64,000 nucleotides of DNA, from positions 186,001 through 250,000 of the forward strand of contig NZ_QIBY01000002.1 in NCBI RefSeq assembly GCF_003725335.1. The letters run 5' to 3'. Made by a program: the position numbers and the translations under genes. The stretch is from Parvibacter caecicola (GTDB lineage: Bacteria > Actinomycetota > Coriobacteriia > Coriobacteriales > Eggerthellaceae). The notes below the pieces were generated by a model. That model was not told the DNA's origin and ran no database searches. It saw nothing but the letters and a program-made list of their open reading frames with translations. This document shows positions 7,740 to 15,751 of the stretch, one piece after another. Position 1 is the stretch's first letter; the number at the start of each line of letters is the position of its first letter.

Positions 7740-9224
7740 ATGACTGAACCGAAGCGTCGGCCCCACGGCCGCCGCGGCACAAGCGGAAACCAATCCCGCG
7801 GCAATAACGGCAAGCGGGAAAACCCCAAGCAGGCGCAACTCCCCCGCTCCAAAGGCAAAACCGGCAAACAGCCGCGGAGGTGCCCTTATTCAGACCGATG
7901 TGGCGGGTGCTCCGCCATCGAGGTGGACTACAGCCGGCAGCTGGCTCGCAAGCAACACGAGATGGAGCAACTGTACGCGCTAATGGCGCTCGAGGTGCCG
8001 GTGGAGCCTATTTTGGGGATGGCCTGCCCGTACCACTATCGCGATAAGGTAATTTCCCCCTATGCGCCAGGACGCAAATCGAAAGACGAGACGCAGGGCC
8101 ACGGGCAACGCGGTGGAAAAAGCACTGCCGACCAGCAGGGCAATCGCAAACGCACCGGCAAAGAGGGCAGCGCCGGCGGGGGACGCCGCGAAATTCTCAC
8201 CGGCATGTACGAGAAAGGCACCCATCGGCTGATTCCCGCCGAAAAGTGCCTCGTGGAAAACGAAACCGCAAAACAAGTGACCCTGGCCATCCGCGACATC
8301 ATGGCCCGCTGGGATATGACTCCCTACAACGAGGACACCGGCACCGGATTCGTGCGCCACGCGGTAGTGCGGGTGGGGCACGAAAGCGGCGAGGTGCTGG
8401 TGACGGTGGTCACCAATGACGAGGCCTTCCCCGCGTCGAAGGCGTTTTGCCGCGAGCTGAAGCGGCGCGTGCCCGCCGTCACCACCGTGGTGCAGAACAT
8501 CAACAGCCGCCAAACCAACGTCATCTTGGGGGAAAGGGAGCGGGTGCTGTACGGCCCCGGCTTCATCCTGGACACCCTGTGCGGCCTCTCCTTCCGCATT
8601 TCATCGCAATCGTTTTACCAGGTGAATTCCACCCAAACCGAGGTGCTGTACAACACCGCCATGGCCATGGCGCAGCTAGGGCCGCGCACGTGGGCCATCG
8701 ATGCCTATTGCGGCACCGGCACCATCGCCCTGGTGGCGGCCAACCGCGGCGCCCAGCGCGTGGTGGGGGTGGACAGCGTGGAGAGTGCCATCGCCGATGC
8801 GCGCCAGAACGCCCGTCACAACGGCATAGAGAACGCCCAGTTCATAGCTGCTGACGCCACCGCCTTCATGGAAGAGTTGGCAGAGACCGTGACAGGGGAC
8901 GGAGATAATGTCATAACTCCCGCCGAACATGTCGTGGCACAGGGAGATGGGGGAATCATGACATTATCCCCGTCCCCCGTCACGGCTGACGAGCTGGTGA
9001 TTTTCATGGATCCGCCCCGCGCGGGCTCTACCCCGCAGTTCATCCGCGCCGCGTGCAGCCTGCACCCTGCACGCGTGGTTTACATTTCCTGCAACCCCAA
9101 AACCCAGGTGCGCGACCTGGAACAATTCGCCAAACAGGGCTACCGCGCCACCCGCATCCAACCGGTGGACATGTTCCCCCACACCCCCCACACCGAATGC
9201 ATAGCGCTGCTGGAACCGAGGTAG
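7740..9224 (+). CDS. rlmD: 23S rRNA (uracil-5-)-methyltransferase, RlmD/RumA family
   Basis: A 494-residue SAM-dependent RNA methyltransferase. The Fe-S cysteines are in CPYSDRCGGC (48, 54, 57), the SAM region is AIDAYCGTGTIAL, then MDPPRAG, the catalytic Cys in YISCNPKTQVRDL and the C-terminal HTPHTECIALL. The N-terminal 45 residues are Arg/Lys/Asn-rich in place of a TRAM domain. The start is ATG 7740 with GGAGG 5 nt upstream rather than the GTG at 7719. Two insertions are unusual: a basic low-complexity stretch of about 35 residues after DKVISPYAPG, and residues about 383-415 encoded by a palindromic repeat (8887-8985). Both fall in loops and leave the catalytic motifs intact, so the enzyme is probably active. 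Confidence 0.9.
   Translation: MTEPKRRPHGRRGTSGNQSRGNNGKRENPKQAQLPRSKGKTGKQPRRCPYSDRCGGCSAIEVDYSRQLARKQHEMEQLYALMALEVPVEPILGMACPYHYRDKVISPYAPGRKSKDETQGHGQRGGKSTADQQGNRKRTGKEGSAGGGRREILTGMYEKGTHRLIPAEKCLVENETAKQVTLAIRDIMARWDMTPYNEDTGTGFVRHAVVRVGHESGEVLVTVVTNDEAFPASKAFCRELKRRVPAVTTVVQNINSRQTNVILGERERVLYGPGFILDTLCGLSFRISSQSFYQVNSTQTEVLYNTAMAMAQLGPRTWAIDAYCGTGTIALVAANRGAQRVVGVDSVESAIADARQNARHNGIENAQFIAADATAFMEELAETVTGDGDNVITPAEHVVAQGDGGIMTLSPSPVTADELVIFMDPPRAGSTPQFIRAACSLHPARVVYISCNPKTQVRDLEQFAKQGYRATRIQPVDMFPHTPHTECIALLEPR
8887..8985. repeat. Palindromic repeat element inserted in frame inside rlmD
   Basis: Two 28-nt arms, 8887-8914 and 8958-8985, are inverted repeats with 26 of 28 matching positions, separated by 43 nt. 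The whole 99-nt block is 33 codons and stays open, adding a loop between ELAE and DELVIFMDPPRAG. A solo arm of the same sequence (GACATTATCCCCGTCCCC) lies at 17225-17242. Mismatched positions would be G-U wobbles in RNA from the minus strand. Confidence 0.8.
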
Positions 9225-9254
9225 CCGCCCTTCCCCCCCCCGCTTCAGAAACGC

Positions 9255-9441
9255 TTAGGCAGAGATAGAATCTCTGCCCTACGAATTCGACCTGCGATGG
9301 CCTCTTGGCTGGGCCGACCCGGCGGGCCGGAGCGAGGTCCGGCCAAGCGGAGTAGAGGGGAAATCCACTCGCCCGCCAGGGCGAGTTAGTTCCCCTCGTA
9401 CGGAGCGTCGAACGCAGGCCTGTCGGGTCGACCCACCCTCC
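9255..9441. repeat. Structured interspersed repeat, copy 1
   Basis: The 187-nt block matches 17031-17216 along its length. It contains hairpin GGCAGAGAT-AGA-ATCTCTGCC (9258-9278), a central stem (arms about 9355-9374 and 9379-9397, loop GCCA) and outer arms (9311-9328 with the segment near 9417-9434). CAGAAACG flanks it at 9246-9253 and 9441-9448, though similar bases also border copy 2, so this need not be a target duplication. It lies between the converging ends of rlmD and the ABC gene, 33 nt 3' of the latter. Confidence 0.85.
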
Positions 9442-9473
9442 AGAAACGAAAAGGGGCTGGGTGATTCGGAAGC

Positions 9474-12400
9474 TTATTCGCTGCGGAGGGCCTCTACGGG
9501 ATCTTTGCGGCTGGCGCTGGATGCGGGCATGAGGCCCGCCACCGTGGTGAGGAACACGCTGATGAGCACCAGCGCCACCGCCGCCTGCCACGGCAGCTGC
9601 GCCACATTGGGCACCCCGTTCACCGCGTACACGATGGCGTTGGCGGGGATGCACACCAGCGCCGTCACCCCCACGCCCAAAAGGCCCGCCACCAGGCCCT
9701 CGATAATCGTTTCGGCGTTGAACACCCGCGACACGTCGCCCTTCGAGGCGCCGATTGACCGCAGGATGCCGATCTCTTTCTTTCGCTCCAACACCGAGAT
9801 ATAGGTAATGACCCCGATCATGATGGACGACACCACCAGCGATATGGCCACAAACGCAATCAGCACGTAACTAATCATGTTCACGATAGTGGTTACCGAG
9901 CTCATGAGAGTACCCACCAGGTCGGTGTAGGTTATTTCCTTGTCCTCCTCCCCGGCATCAGCCCTCTGCTGGTTATAGCCGTCCAGGATTTCGATTACCT
10001 TCTCCTTCGATTCGAAGTCTTTGGGATAAATATCGATGGCAGAAGGCTTGGCGAAGTCGGCATAGCCCAATTTGCCCAGATTGTTGTCGTAAGAAGCCTC
10101 TTCCACCCGCATCATGGACATGAAAAGCTCGGTCAGCTCTTCTTGATTCATATTGAATTGGAAGGCATCGGCAAAGGCGTCCTCGTCTACCGAAAAGGCA
10201 TCCCCCATGTTGTCCATCATGCCGCTCATGGCGTCCTCCACCGCTGCCTGGGTTTGCTGGGCCAGAACGTCGGCCACCTGCTTCATATAGGTGGTCATGG
10301 TGGACTGCACCTGCTGCTGAATCTGGGGCACCAGCTGCTCCGATATCATCTTCGACATCTGCTGGGACACTTGCGTGGCAATGGCCTGGGTCAGCACCGG
10401 CACCATTTGGGTGGAGATGGCTTCGGCCAGCTTCGGCGCCAGCTGGGCGGCCACCGCTTGGGTAATTTGCGGCACCAGCACCTGCGAGATGGTCTCCCCC
10501 AGCTTCGAGGCGTCAATCACCTGCGGCATATACTGGGCCGCGATGGCCTGGGCCTCGGGGGTGGTCATGTAGAATTGCATCATCTGGGAATAGTTGCCCG
10601 CTCCGTCCGGATAGGCCTCCAGGTAGGCCTTCTGGAACTCCGGGTCGGTTATCTTCTGGAAGAACCCGTCCGCCAGCGCCGCCGACATCTCGGTCACCGC
10701 CTGCGGGTTCACCGTTACCGCATCGGAAAGGTCCTCGGGGTTCACCTGAATGCCGGAAAGGTCCAAATCCGACATATCGATCTTCGACAGGTCGACCGAT
10801 GAAAGATCCAGCTTCGACAAATCTAGCCCCGAGAAATCCATGTCCGACATGTCCATGCCGGAGAGATCGAAATTGCCGAAGTCCATGTTGTCCATGGGCG
10901 GCAGCGCCGAGGAGAGGTCCATGTTGGCCAGGCTGCCCATGTCCATGGAAAGCTTGGAGGTATCGAAGGTGAAGGCCTTCTCCAGCGCTTCGTTGTCGAT
11001 AGTGAACAGGGAGTCCATGGCGAAATCATCGCCGGCGTCCTCTTGCTCATCGAAGGGGCGGCCATTGAACACGTCGATTTTCGGGTCGGCCAGCTGATCT
11101 TTCACAATGGTGGTGCCTTCGGCGTATTCCACCAGGTGAGTAATCAAATCGGGGGAATAGTACAGTCCGCTGGAAAGCGCTGTCACCTTGGCGTCGGGGT
11201 TGGGGCGCACAATGCCGGCGATCACCAGCTCTTCCCCTTTTTCCACTAGCTGCGCCATGAAGGCGTCATCGTCGGACTTGTCCACCCACACTTTGTACTC
11301 ACTGTCGTAGCGATAGAAATCGGCCGGGTTGACCACCCGCAGCTTCACGCCCATGATTTGCTCATAGGTGACCTCGGTTTCGCCTTCGGGCACCACCACT
11401 TCCTCTTCGTTGGCAAATTGGCGGATCATCGCCTCCAGCTGGCTATAGTCCTTAAGCCCCAGCAGGTAGAGCAAATAGTCGGAGCTGCGCCCATGGCCGG
11501 AAAGCACCAGCACCACTTCGTTATAAGCCTGGGGCCAATGACCCGCCACCACATCATATTGCGGCTCCACAATGGAGGCATCTCCGAGAAGCTGGCCGAA
11601 TTGGTTGGTGGACATGGACATCGACATAAGGGAATTGGTGCTGGCTGTGCTGCTGATACCCAGCGGCGCCATGGAAATATCGGGGTTCACCTGGCGATAG
11701 CCAAGATTCTTTTGGGACTTTGCCTCATTGTCGTCGGCGGCATCCCCGTTGACCTCGTCAGCGCGCTTGGCGCCATCGGCAACGTTTCCGCCGGACGCTT
11801 CGCTCTCGCTGCTCTCTTCGCTCTCATCGGCCGTTGGCTCCTCCCCCGCCGTTGCCGCCAACGCCGTCTCATCGGTCACCAGGAAAATGCGCGGGGTCAC
11901 GTCGTAGGTGTAGTCGATGGTCTGCACGTACTGGTTTATATCCGACTCTCCCGAGTCAAAGTATTCCTTCAGCGCCGCCAGGTCATTGGCGCCAATGGAC
12001 GAGAACATGCGAGTTATGATGGGCATCTCCCGCACCTTGCCGTCTTCGCCGCTTTGCGCCTCCTGGCCATCGGCGCCGTCGCCCTCTTCGTCCCCCAGCC
12101 CCATGCTGCCCATCATCATGGAGGTCATATCAAGGCCGGTGGACATGATTTGCAGCGGGTACAGGGAAAGCGTGTCCTCCTCCACCGACTTGATGTAGGC
12201 GTTCACGCCGTTGGCCAGGGCCAAAATGGCGGCGATGCCGATGATGCCGATAGAGCCGGCGAACGCGGTCATGATGGTGCGGCCCTTTTTGGTCATGAGG
12301 TTGTTGAAGGAAAGGGAGAGCGCCGTGAGGAAGCCCATGGAGGTACGCCTTGGCGGCTTCGCCTGGCGGGCGGCTTCGGCGGCGGTGGGCGCGTAGGGGT

Positions 12401-13067
12401 CGGAGTCGTCCAAGATCACGCCGTCGGCCAGGTTCACGATGCGGGTGGAATACTGGTCGGCCAGCTCGGGGTTGTGGGTAACCATGATCACCAGGCGATC
12501 GTTGGCGATCTCAGTCAGCAGATCCATAATCTGGATGGAAGTGGCGGAATCCAGCGCGCCGGTGGGTTCGTCCGCCAGCAGGATTTCCGGGTCGTTCACC
12601 AGGGCGCGGGCGATGGCCACCCGCTGCATCTGGCCGCCGGATAGCTGGCTGGGCTTCTTGTGCAGATGGTCCCCCAGCCCTACGCGGGTAAGCTCGGAGG
12701 TGGCGCGGCGGCGACGCTCTTCGCGGGACACCCCCGAAAGGGTGAGTGCCAGCTCCACGTTGGCCAGAATGGTCTGGTGCGGGATGAGGTTGTAGCTTTG
12801 GAACACGAAGCCGATGCGGTTGTTGCGGTAGGCGTCCCAGTCGCGGTCTTTGTACTGCTTGGTGGAGATGCCGTCGATGATGAGGTTGCCGGAATCGTAA
12901 TGGTCCAAGCCGCCGATGATGTTCAGCAGCGTGGTTTTGCCCGAGCCGGAAGGCCCCAGGATGGACACGAACTCGTTGTCGCGGAAGGTTAGCGACACGT
13001 CGTTCAGCGCCACCTGCACAAAATCGCCGGTCTTGTAGGATTTGCGAATGTTCTCCAGTCTCAGCAT
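9474..13067 (-). CDS. Fused ABC ATPase-permease (MacB/FtsX type) with a giant repeat-bearing outer domain
   Basis: A 1197-residue protein. Residues 1-230 are an ATPase (GPSGSGKTT, LSGGQMQRVAIARA, ILLADEPTGALD). A membrane helix follows near residue 260 (GRTIMTAFAGSIGIIGIAAIL), then about 700 extracytoplasmic residues, then three C-terminal helices of the FtsX core (VLIAFVAISLVVSSIMIG, LLGVGVTALVCIPANAI, VALVLISVFLTTVAGL). The outer domain holds an acidic Ser/Glu-rich stretch (near 405-450), eight exact five-residue repeats (about 734-773) and a long Gln/Ala-rich predicted coiled coil (about 840-960). MacB-type proteins export or mechanically transmit signals; this insert is far larger than usual. 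Substrate unknown. No separate permease or regulator is adjacent. Confidence 0.88.
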   Translation of the reverse strand: MLRLENIRKSYKTGDFVQVALNDVSLTFRDNEFVSILGPSGSGKTTLLNIIGGLDHYDSGNLIIDGISTKQYKDRDWDAYRNNRIGFVFQSYNLIPHQTILANVELALTLSGVSREERRRRATSELTRVGLGDHLHKKPSQLSGGQMQRVAIARALVNDPEILLADEPTGALDSATSIQIMDLLTEIANDRLVIMVTHNPELADQYSTRIVNLADGVILDDSDPYAPTAAEAARQAKPPRRTSMGFLTALSLSFNNLMTKKGRTIMTAFAGSIGIIGIAAILALANGVNAYIKSVEEDTLSLYPLQIMSTGLDMTSMMMGSMGLGDEEGDGADGQEAQSGEDGKVREMPIITRMFSSIGANDLAALKEYFDSGESDINQYVQTIDYTYDVTPRIFLVTDETALAATAGEEPTADESEESSESEASGGNVADGAKRADEVNGDAADDNEAKSQKNLGYRQVNPDISMAPLGISSTASTNSLMSMSMSTNQFGQLLGDASIVEPQYDVVAGHWPQAYNEVVLVLSGHGRSSDYLLYLLGLKDYSQLEAMIRQFANEEEVVVPEGETEVTYEQIMGVKLRVVNPADFYRYDSEYKVWVDKSDDDAFMAQLVEKGEELVIAGIVRPNPDAKVTALSSGLYYSPDLITHLVEYAEGTTIVKDQLADPKIDVFNGRPFDEQEDAGDDFAMDSLFTIDNEALEKAFTFDTSKLSMDMGSLANMDLSSALPPMDNMDFGNFDLSGMDMSDMDFSGLDLSKLDLSSVDLSKIDMSDLDLSGIQVNPEDLSDAVTVNPQAVTEMSAALADGFFQKITDPEFQKAYLEAYPDGAGNYSQMMQFYMTTPEAQAIAAQYMPQVIDASKLGETISQVLVPQITQAVAAQLAPKLAEAISTQMVPVLTQAIATQVSQQMSKMISEQLVPQIQQQVQSTMTTYMKQVADVLAQQTQAAVEDAMSGMMDNMGDAFSVDEDAFADAFQFNMNQEELTELFMSMMRVEEASYDNNLGKLGYADFAKPSAIDIYPKDFESKEKVIEILDGYNQQRADAGEEDKEITYTDLVGTLMSSVTTIVNMISYVLIAFVAISLVVSSIMIGVITYISVLERKKEIGILRSIGASKGDVSRVFNAETIIEGLVAGLLGVGVTALVCIPANAIVYAVNGVPNVAQLPWQAAVALVLISVFLTTVAGLMPASSASRKDPVEALRSE
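10749..10868 (-). repeat. Eight tandem 15-nt coding repeats (pentapeptides) in the ABC protein
   Basis: 120 nt encode eight in-register pentapeptides of the form D-[LMF]-S-x-[MLIV], for example DLSGM DMSDM DFSGL. Read as S-x-[MLIV]-D-[LMF], the pattern resembles pentapeptide-repeat proteins, but with larger residues at some inward positions. Confidence 0.85.
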
Positions 13068-13147
13068 TGCTCTGCCCCGGTTTCCTTGCGCGCGTGCTGC
13101 ATTTTCTCAAGGGGCTATTCTAGCCCTCCGGCTGCCGCAAATACGCA

Positions 13148-13171
13148 AGAAGCCCCCGAATGGGGGCTTCT
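13148..13171 (-). terminator. Terminator after ferritin
   Basis: A 10-bp stem AGAAGCCCCC (13148-13157) with its complement (13162-13171) and a four-base loop sits 44 nt 3' of the ferritin stop. On the minus strand it is followed by a T-rich TTGCGTATTTGC. Confidence 0.65.
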
Positions 13172-13214
13172 CCATAGAGGCAGAATGTTGTGCCGTTCGA
13201 GGAGGCGCCAAATG

Positions 13215-13730
13215 TTATTTGGCGGCCAGCGGAGAGGGCACCGAGTAGGCGCGGGCGGCGTACTCGGTGTCCAGGGCGTAGAGGCCCTTCGGATCGCCGC
13301 CGAACAGCTTCATTTTGGTAATCATGTCCTCGGCGTTGTCTTCCTCTTCCAACTGCTCGGTGATGAACCACTGCAGGAAGGTTTGGCAGCGGAAGTCCTT
13401 GGCCTCCAGCGCCGCCTCGTAGATGCCGTTGATCAGCGCGGTCACGTACTGCTCGTGCTCAAGGGCAATCTCCAGCGGGCCCATGAAGCTGTCCAGCACC
13501 TTGTCCGGCTTGGCGATGGCGTCAAGCACCACCTTCTCGCCGTTCTCGTGCAGGTAGTTGCGGAAGATCAGCGCGTGGTCGCGCTCTTCCTGGGCCTGGA
13601 TCATGTAGTAGTTGGCGTAGCCCTTCAGGCCCTCTTCCTCGTAATAGTCCGCGATGTCCATGTAGAGGTAGGCAGAGTAGAGTTCTTTGTTGATCTGTTG
13701 GTTGATGAGGTCACGTACGCGCGCGTCCAT
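13215..13730 (-). CDS. ftnA: Ferritin (bacterial non-haem type)
   Basis: A 171-residue four-helix iron-storage protein. Ferroxidase residues are visible at Glu16 (NKELYSAYLYMDIADYY), Glu48/Glu49 and His52 (QAQEERDHA), and further Glu/Gln in EHEQYVTALI and QWFITEQLEEED. The family oxidises Fe(II) and stores it in a 24-mer cytoplasmic shell. The start is ATG 13730 with AAGGAG 7 nt upstream; the longer frame to 13799 has no family match. It sits alone between two terminators, so it is probably monocistronic. Confidence 0.96.
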   Translation of the reverse strand: MDARVRDLINQQINKELYSAYLYMDIADYYEEEGLKGYANYYMIQAQEERDHALIFRNYLHENGEKVVLDAIAKPDKVLDSFMGPLEIALEHEQYVTALINGIYEAALEAKDFRCQTFLQWFITEQLEEEDNAEDMITKMKLFGGDPKGLYALDTEYAARAYSVPSPLAAK

Positions 13731-13797
13731 TGCGTGCTCCTTCCAGTAGAAAATCTTAGCCTGTCCATGATAACCCTTCCGGCAGGCTGCGGGACGC

Positions 13798-13832
13798 AAA
13801 AAAGGGCCGTCTCCATCGGTTGAAGACGGCCC
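13798..13832 (-). terminator. Rho-independent terminator after the Ala/Glu-rich membrane protein
   Basis: A 9-bp stem GGGCCGTCT/AGACGGCCC (13804-13812 with 13824-13832) is followed on the minus strand by six T residues (plus-strand A-run 13798-13803). Confidence 0.9.
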
Positions 13833-13851
13833 GGAGAATCGCCTTTCGGCG

Positions 13852-14949
13852 CTACAGCTGCTCGGGGGAATCCTGCTGCTTGGTAACGGCTTCGTCGGCC
13901 TTCAGCTCTTCCGCTTCCCCTTGGGCCTCCATAGCGGCAGGGGCAGTGGTTTCCACGGCGTACTCCGCCTCGGCCACTACGCTCTCGCCTGCGGGCGCGG
14001 CCTCGACCACCGTCTCGGGAGCCGTCACGGCCTCAGCGCCGGCAACCGGGGCGGCCGCTTTCAGCTCTTCCGCTTCCCCTTGGGCCTCCATCACGGCAGG
14101 GGCGGTGGGGTCGGTCTCGAACGAGGCGGCTTCCGCAGCATTGGCGGCCTTGGTCACCGCTTCGGCGTTGTCCTGGTAGAAGTCGGCGGCAGCCTGGCCC
14201 TCTTCGGCAATATGAGCGTTTTCAGCGGTGGCAGCCGCAGTGCTGGCCTTGGTTTCGGCGGTTTCGATCACCGCAGCGGCGTCTTCTTCGTAGGTGACAG
14301 CAGCGGCAGTGGCCTCTTCGGAGATGGCCTGATTCTCGGCCACCGCGGGGCCGGCCGCCTGGCTTACCGGCGCGGCAGCAGCAGCGGCAACGGCGCTGGC
14401 GGCTACCGGCTGCACGGTATCGCCATAAGAGGCGACATAGGCGCTATTCGCAGGCGCCGGCGTAGCGGGCGCCGCAGGGGCGGCAGCAGCGCCGCCTTCC
14501 AGTGCCTTGCGGTCCATCTCGGCGAACACGGCGATGATGATGAGCAGGGTCATAGTGATGAAGCTGCCGGCCAGAAGCGAGCAAATGGCCGCCACCAGCG
14601 CCCAGATGAACACAGTGCGCAGGTTGTGGGCCGTGGCGTCCTTCAGGCGCAGTGCCACAATGCCGGCAATCAGCGCCACGACGGCGCAGGCCAGCTTCCA
14701 GAAGAACAGGGCGTTGGTGATGCCGGTGCCCAGCATGATGCCAGCAACATCGGAGTAAGAGCCACTGGACATCATGCCGTGGTGGCCGTAGCCGTACCCA
14801 TAGTCAACTGCCGAGCAGGCGTTCTGGATATAGCTGCCCAAAGCAGCCATGCCTATCATCCCAACCAGACAGCCCAAAAGCGTAAGAGCCGCCAACACAA
14901 TAGTGGCGATGCCGAGGTACTTGATGGCTTTCGCATGCGTGGTTTGCAT
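13852..14949 (-). CDS. Membrane protein with a repetitive Ala/Glu-rich C-terminal tail
   Basis: 365 residues of unknown function. Three membrane helices lie in the first 150 residues (ATIVLAALTLLGCLVGMIGMA, KLACAVVALIAGIVAL, FIWALVAAICSLLAGSFITM), with a Gly/Tyr/His segment (VDYGYGYGHHGMMSSGSY) in the first loop. The remaining 200 residues are Ala/Glu/Thr/Val-rich and probably disordered or coiled. MEAQGEAEELKA occurs twice near the C-terminus, in contexts PAVMEAQGEAEELKA and PAAMEAQGEAEELKA, showing an internal duplication. ATG 14949 has AGGAAAGGGG upstream. Terminators bound the unit, so it is probably transcribed alone. No family recognised. Confidence 0.8.
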   Translation of the reverse strand: MQTTHAKAIKYLGIATIVLAALTLLGCLVGMIGMAALGSYIQNACSAVDYGYGYGHHGMMSSGSYSDVAGIMLGTGITNALFFWKLACAVVALIAGIVALRLKDATAHNLRTVFIWALVAAICSLLAGSFITMTLLIIIAVFAEMDRKALEGGAAAAPAAPATPAPANSAYVASYGDTVQPVAASAVAAAAAAPVSQAAGPAVAENQAISEEATAAAVTYEEDAAAVIETAETKASTAAATAENAHIAEEGQAAADFYQDNAEAVTKAANAAEAASFETDPTAPAVMEAQGEAEELKAAAPVAGAEAVTAPETVVEAAPAGESVVAEAEYAVETTAPAAMEAQGEAEELKADEAVTKQQDSPEQL

Positions 14950-15171
14950 AGAAACCCCTTTCCTGTGTATTTAAACGCATTCCTTCAATATAGGCTCCGC
15001 GCTGCGATAGCGCAAAAGAGCCCTCGCATTTTTTACTCCGATTACCTGAACGTTAACTGACTGACGCTGCTCGTCAGGAGGGCTCGGGGCGCGAGCGGGC
15101 TCCAGGGGCTCCGAACCCAAACGACCGGCCAACCCTTCCGCAACGGACGGCCAAGGGCGGCGAAGCAGCTT

Positions 15172-15543
15172 CTAAGCATCGGCCCCCACAATGGAGTTCA
15201 CGATGGCGCTCACGATGGAGATGACGATGGAAGCCACAAAGGCGCTGCCGAACGATTCGATGAGGAACCCGGCCCCGAACAGCCCGTTAGCCAGCCAAGC
15301 GGCAATGTAGAGCAGAAGCGTGTTCACGATGAGGTAGAAAATGCCCAGAGTAAGCACCGTCACCGGCAGCGAGAGAATTTGCAAGATGGGCTTGATGGAG
15401 AGATTCACCAGCGACAAGATGAGGGCGAAAACCGCAATGCCAGCCCACGCCGCGCCGCCGCCGATGAAGGTGAATCCCGGCACCAGCCACACCGCAGCGG
15501 CCACGGCCACGGCAGTCACAATCCAACGAATGATGAAGCTCAT
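15172..15543 (-). CDS. Small four-helix membrane protein, phage-holin-like DUF360 family
   Basis: 123 residues, almost wholly membrane: MSFIIRWIVTAVAVAAAVWL, a second helix AWAGIAVFALILSLVNLSIK, a third with LPVTVLTLGIFYLIVNTLLL and a fourth near the C-terminus. The NLSIKPILQILSLPVT segment is diagnostic of the Phage_holin_4_2 (DUF360/YvlD) family, common in chromosomes and usually unrelated to phage. ATG 15543 has GGGGAGG directly upstream. Function is unknown; YvlD-like proteins are often linked to envelope stress. Confidence 0.88.
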   Translation of the reverse strand: MSFIIRWIVTAVAVAAAVWLVPGFTFIGGGAAWAGIAVFALILSLVNLSIKPILQILSLPVTVLTLGIFYLIVNTLLLYIAAWLANGLFGAGFLIESFGSAFVASIVISIVSAIVNSIVGADA

Positions 15544-15751
15544 TGCCTCCCCTTTCAGTACGGGTTTCTTGTTCGGCACTATCTTAAAAAAGCGCGCCGC
15601 GCCGCGCCGGCACTGGCAAACGGTCGTTACGAAAGCGCTCCTTCGCTGAAAATGGTTGGCACGAACAGTCGCCGCGCCTTGGCCGACCGCCAAGCGCACT
15701 CGCCAGCCAGACCAGTCGGTCGGCCAGTCAGCCGGAGTTGGTCGGCCGATA

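Noticed and set aside
9246-9448. CAGAAACG direct repeats flanking repeat copy 1 as a target-site duplication
   Set aside because: Similar bases border copy 2 at one side, so they are probably part of the element; no duplication is seen around copy 2.
15172-15543. Phage-holin-like gene as a sign of prophage
   Set aside because: The DUF360 family is widespread in chromosomes and no other phage gene is nearby.
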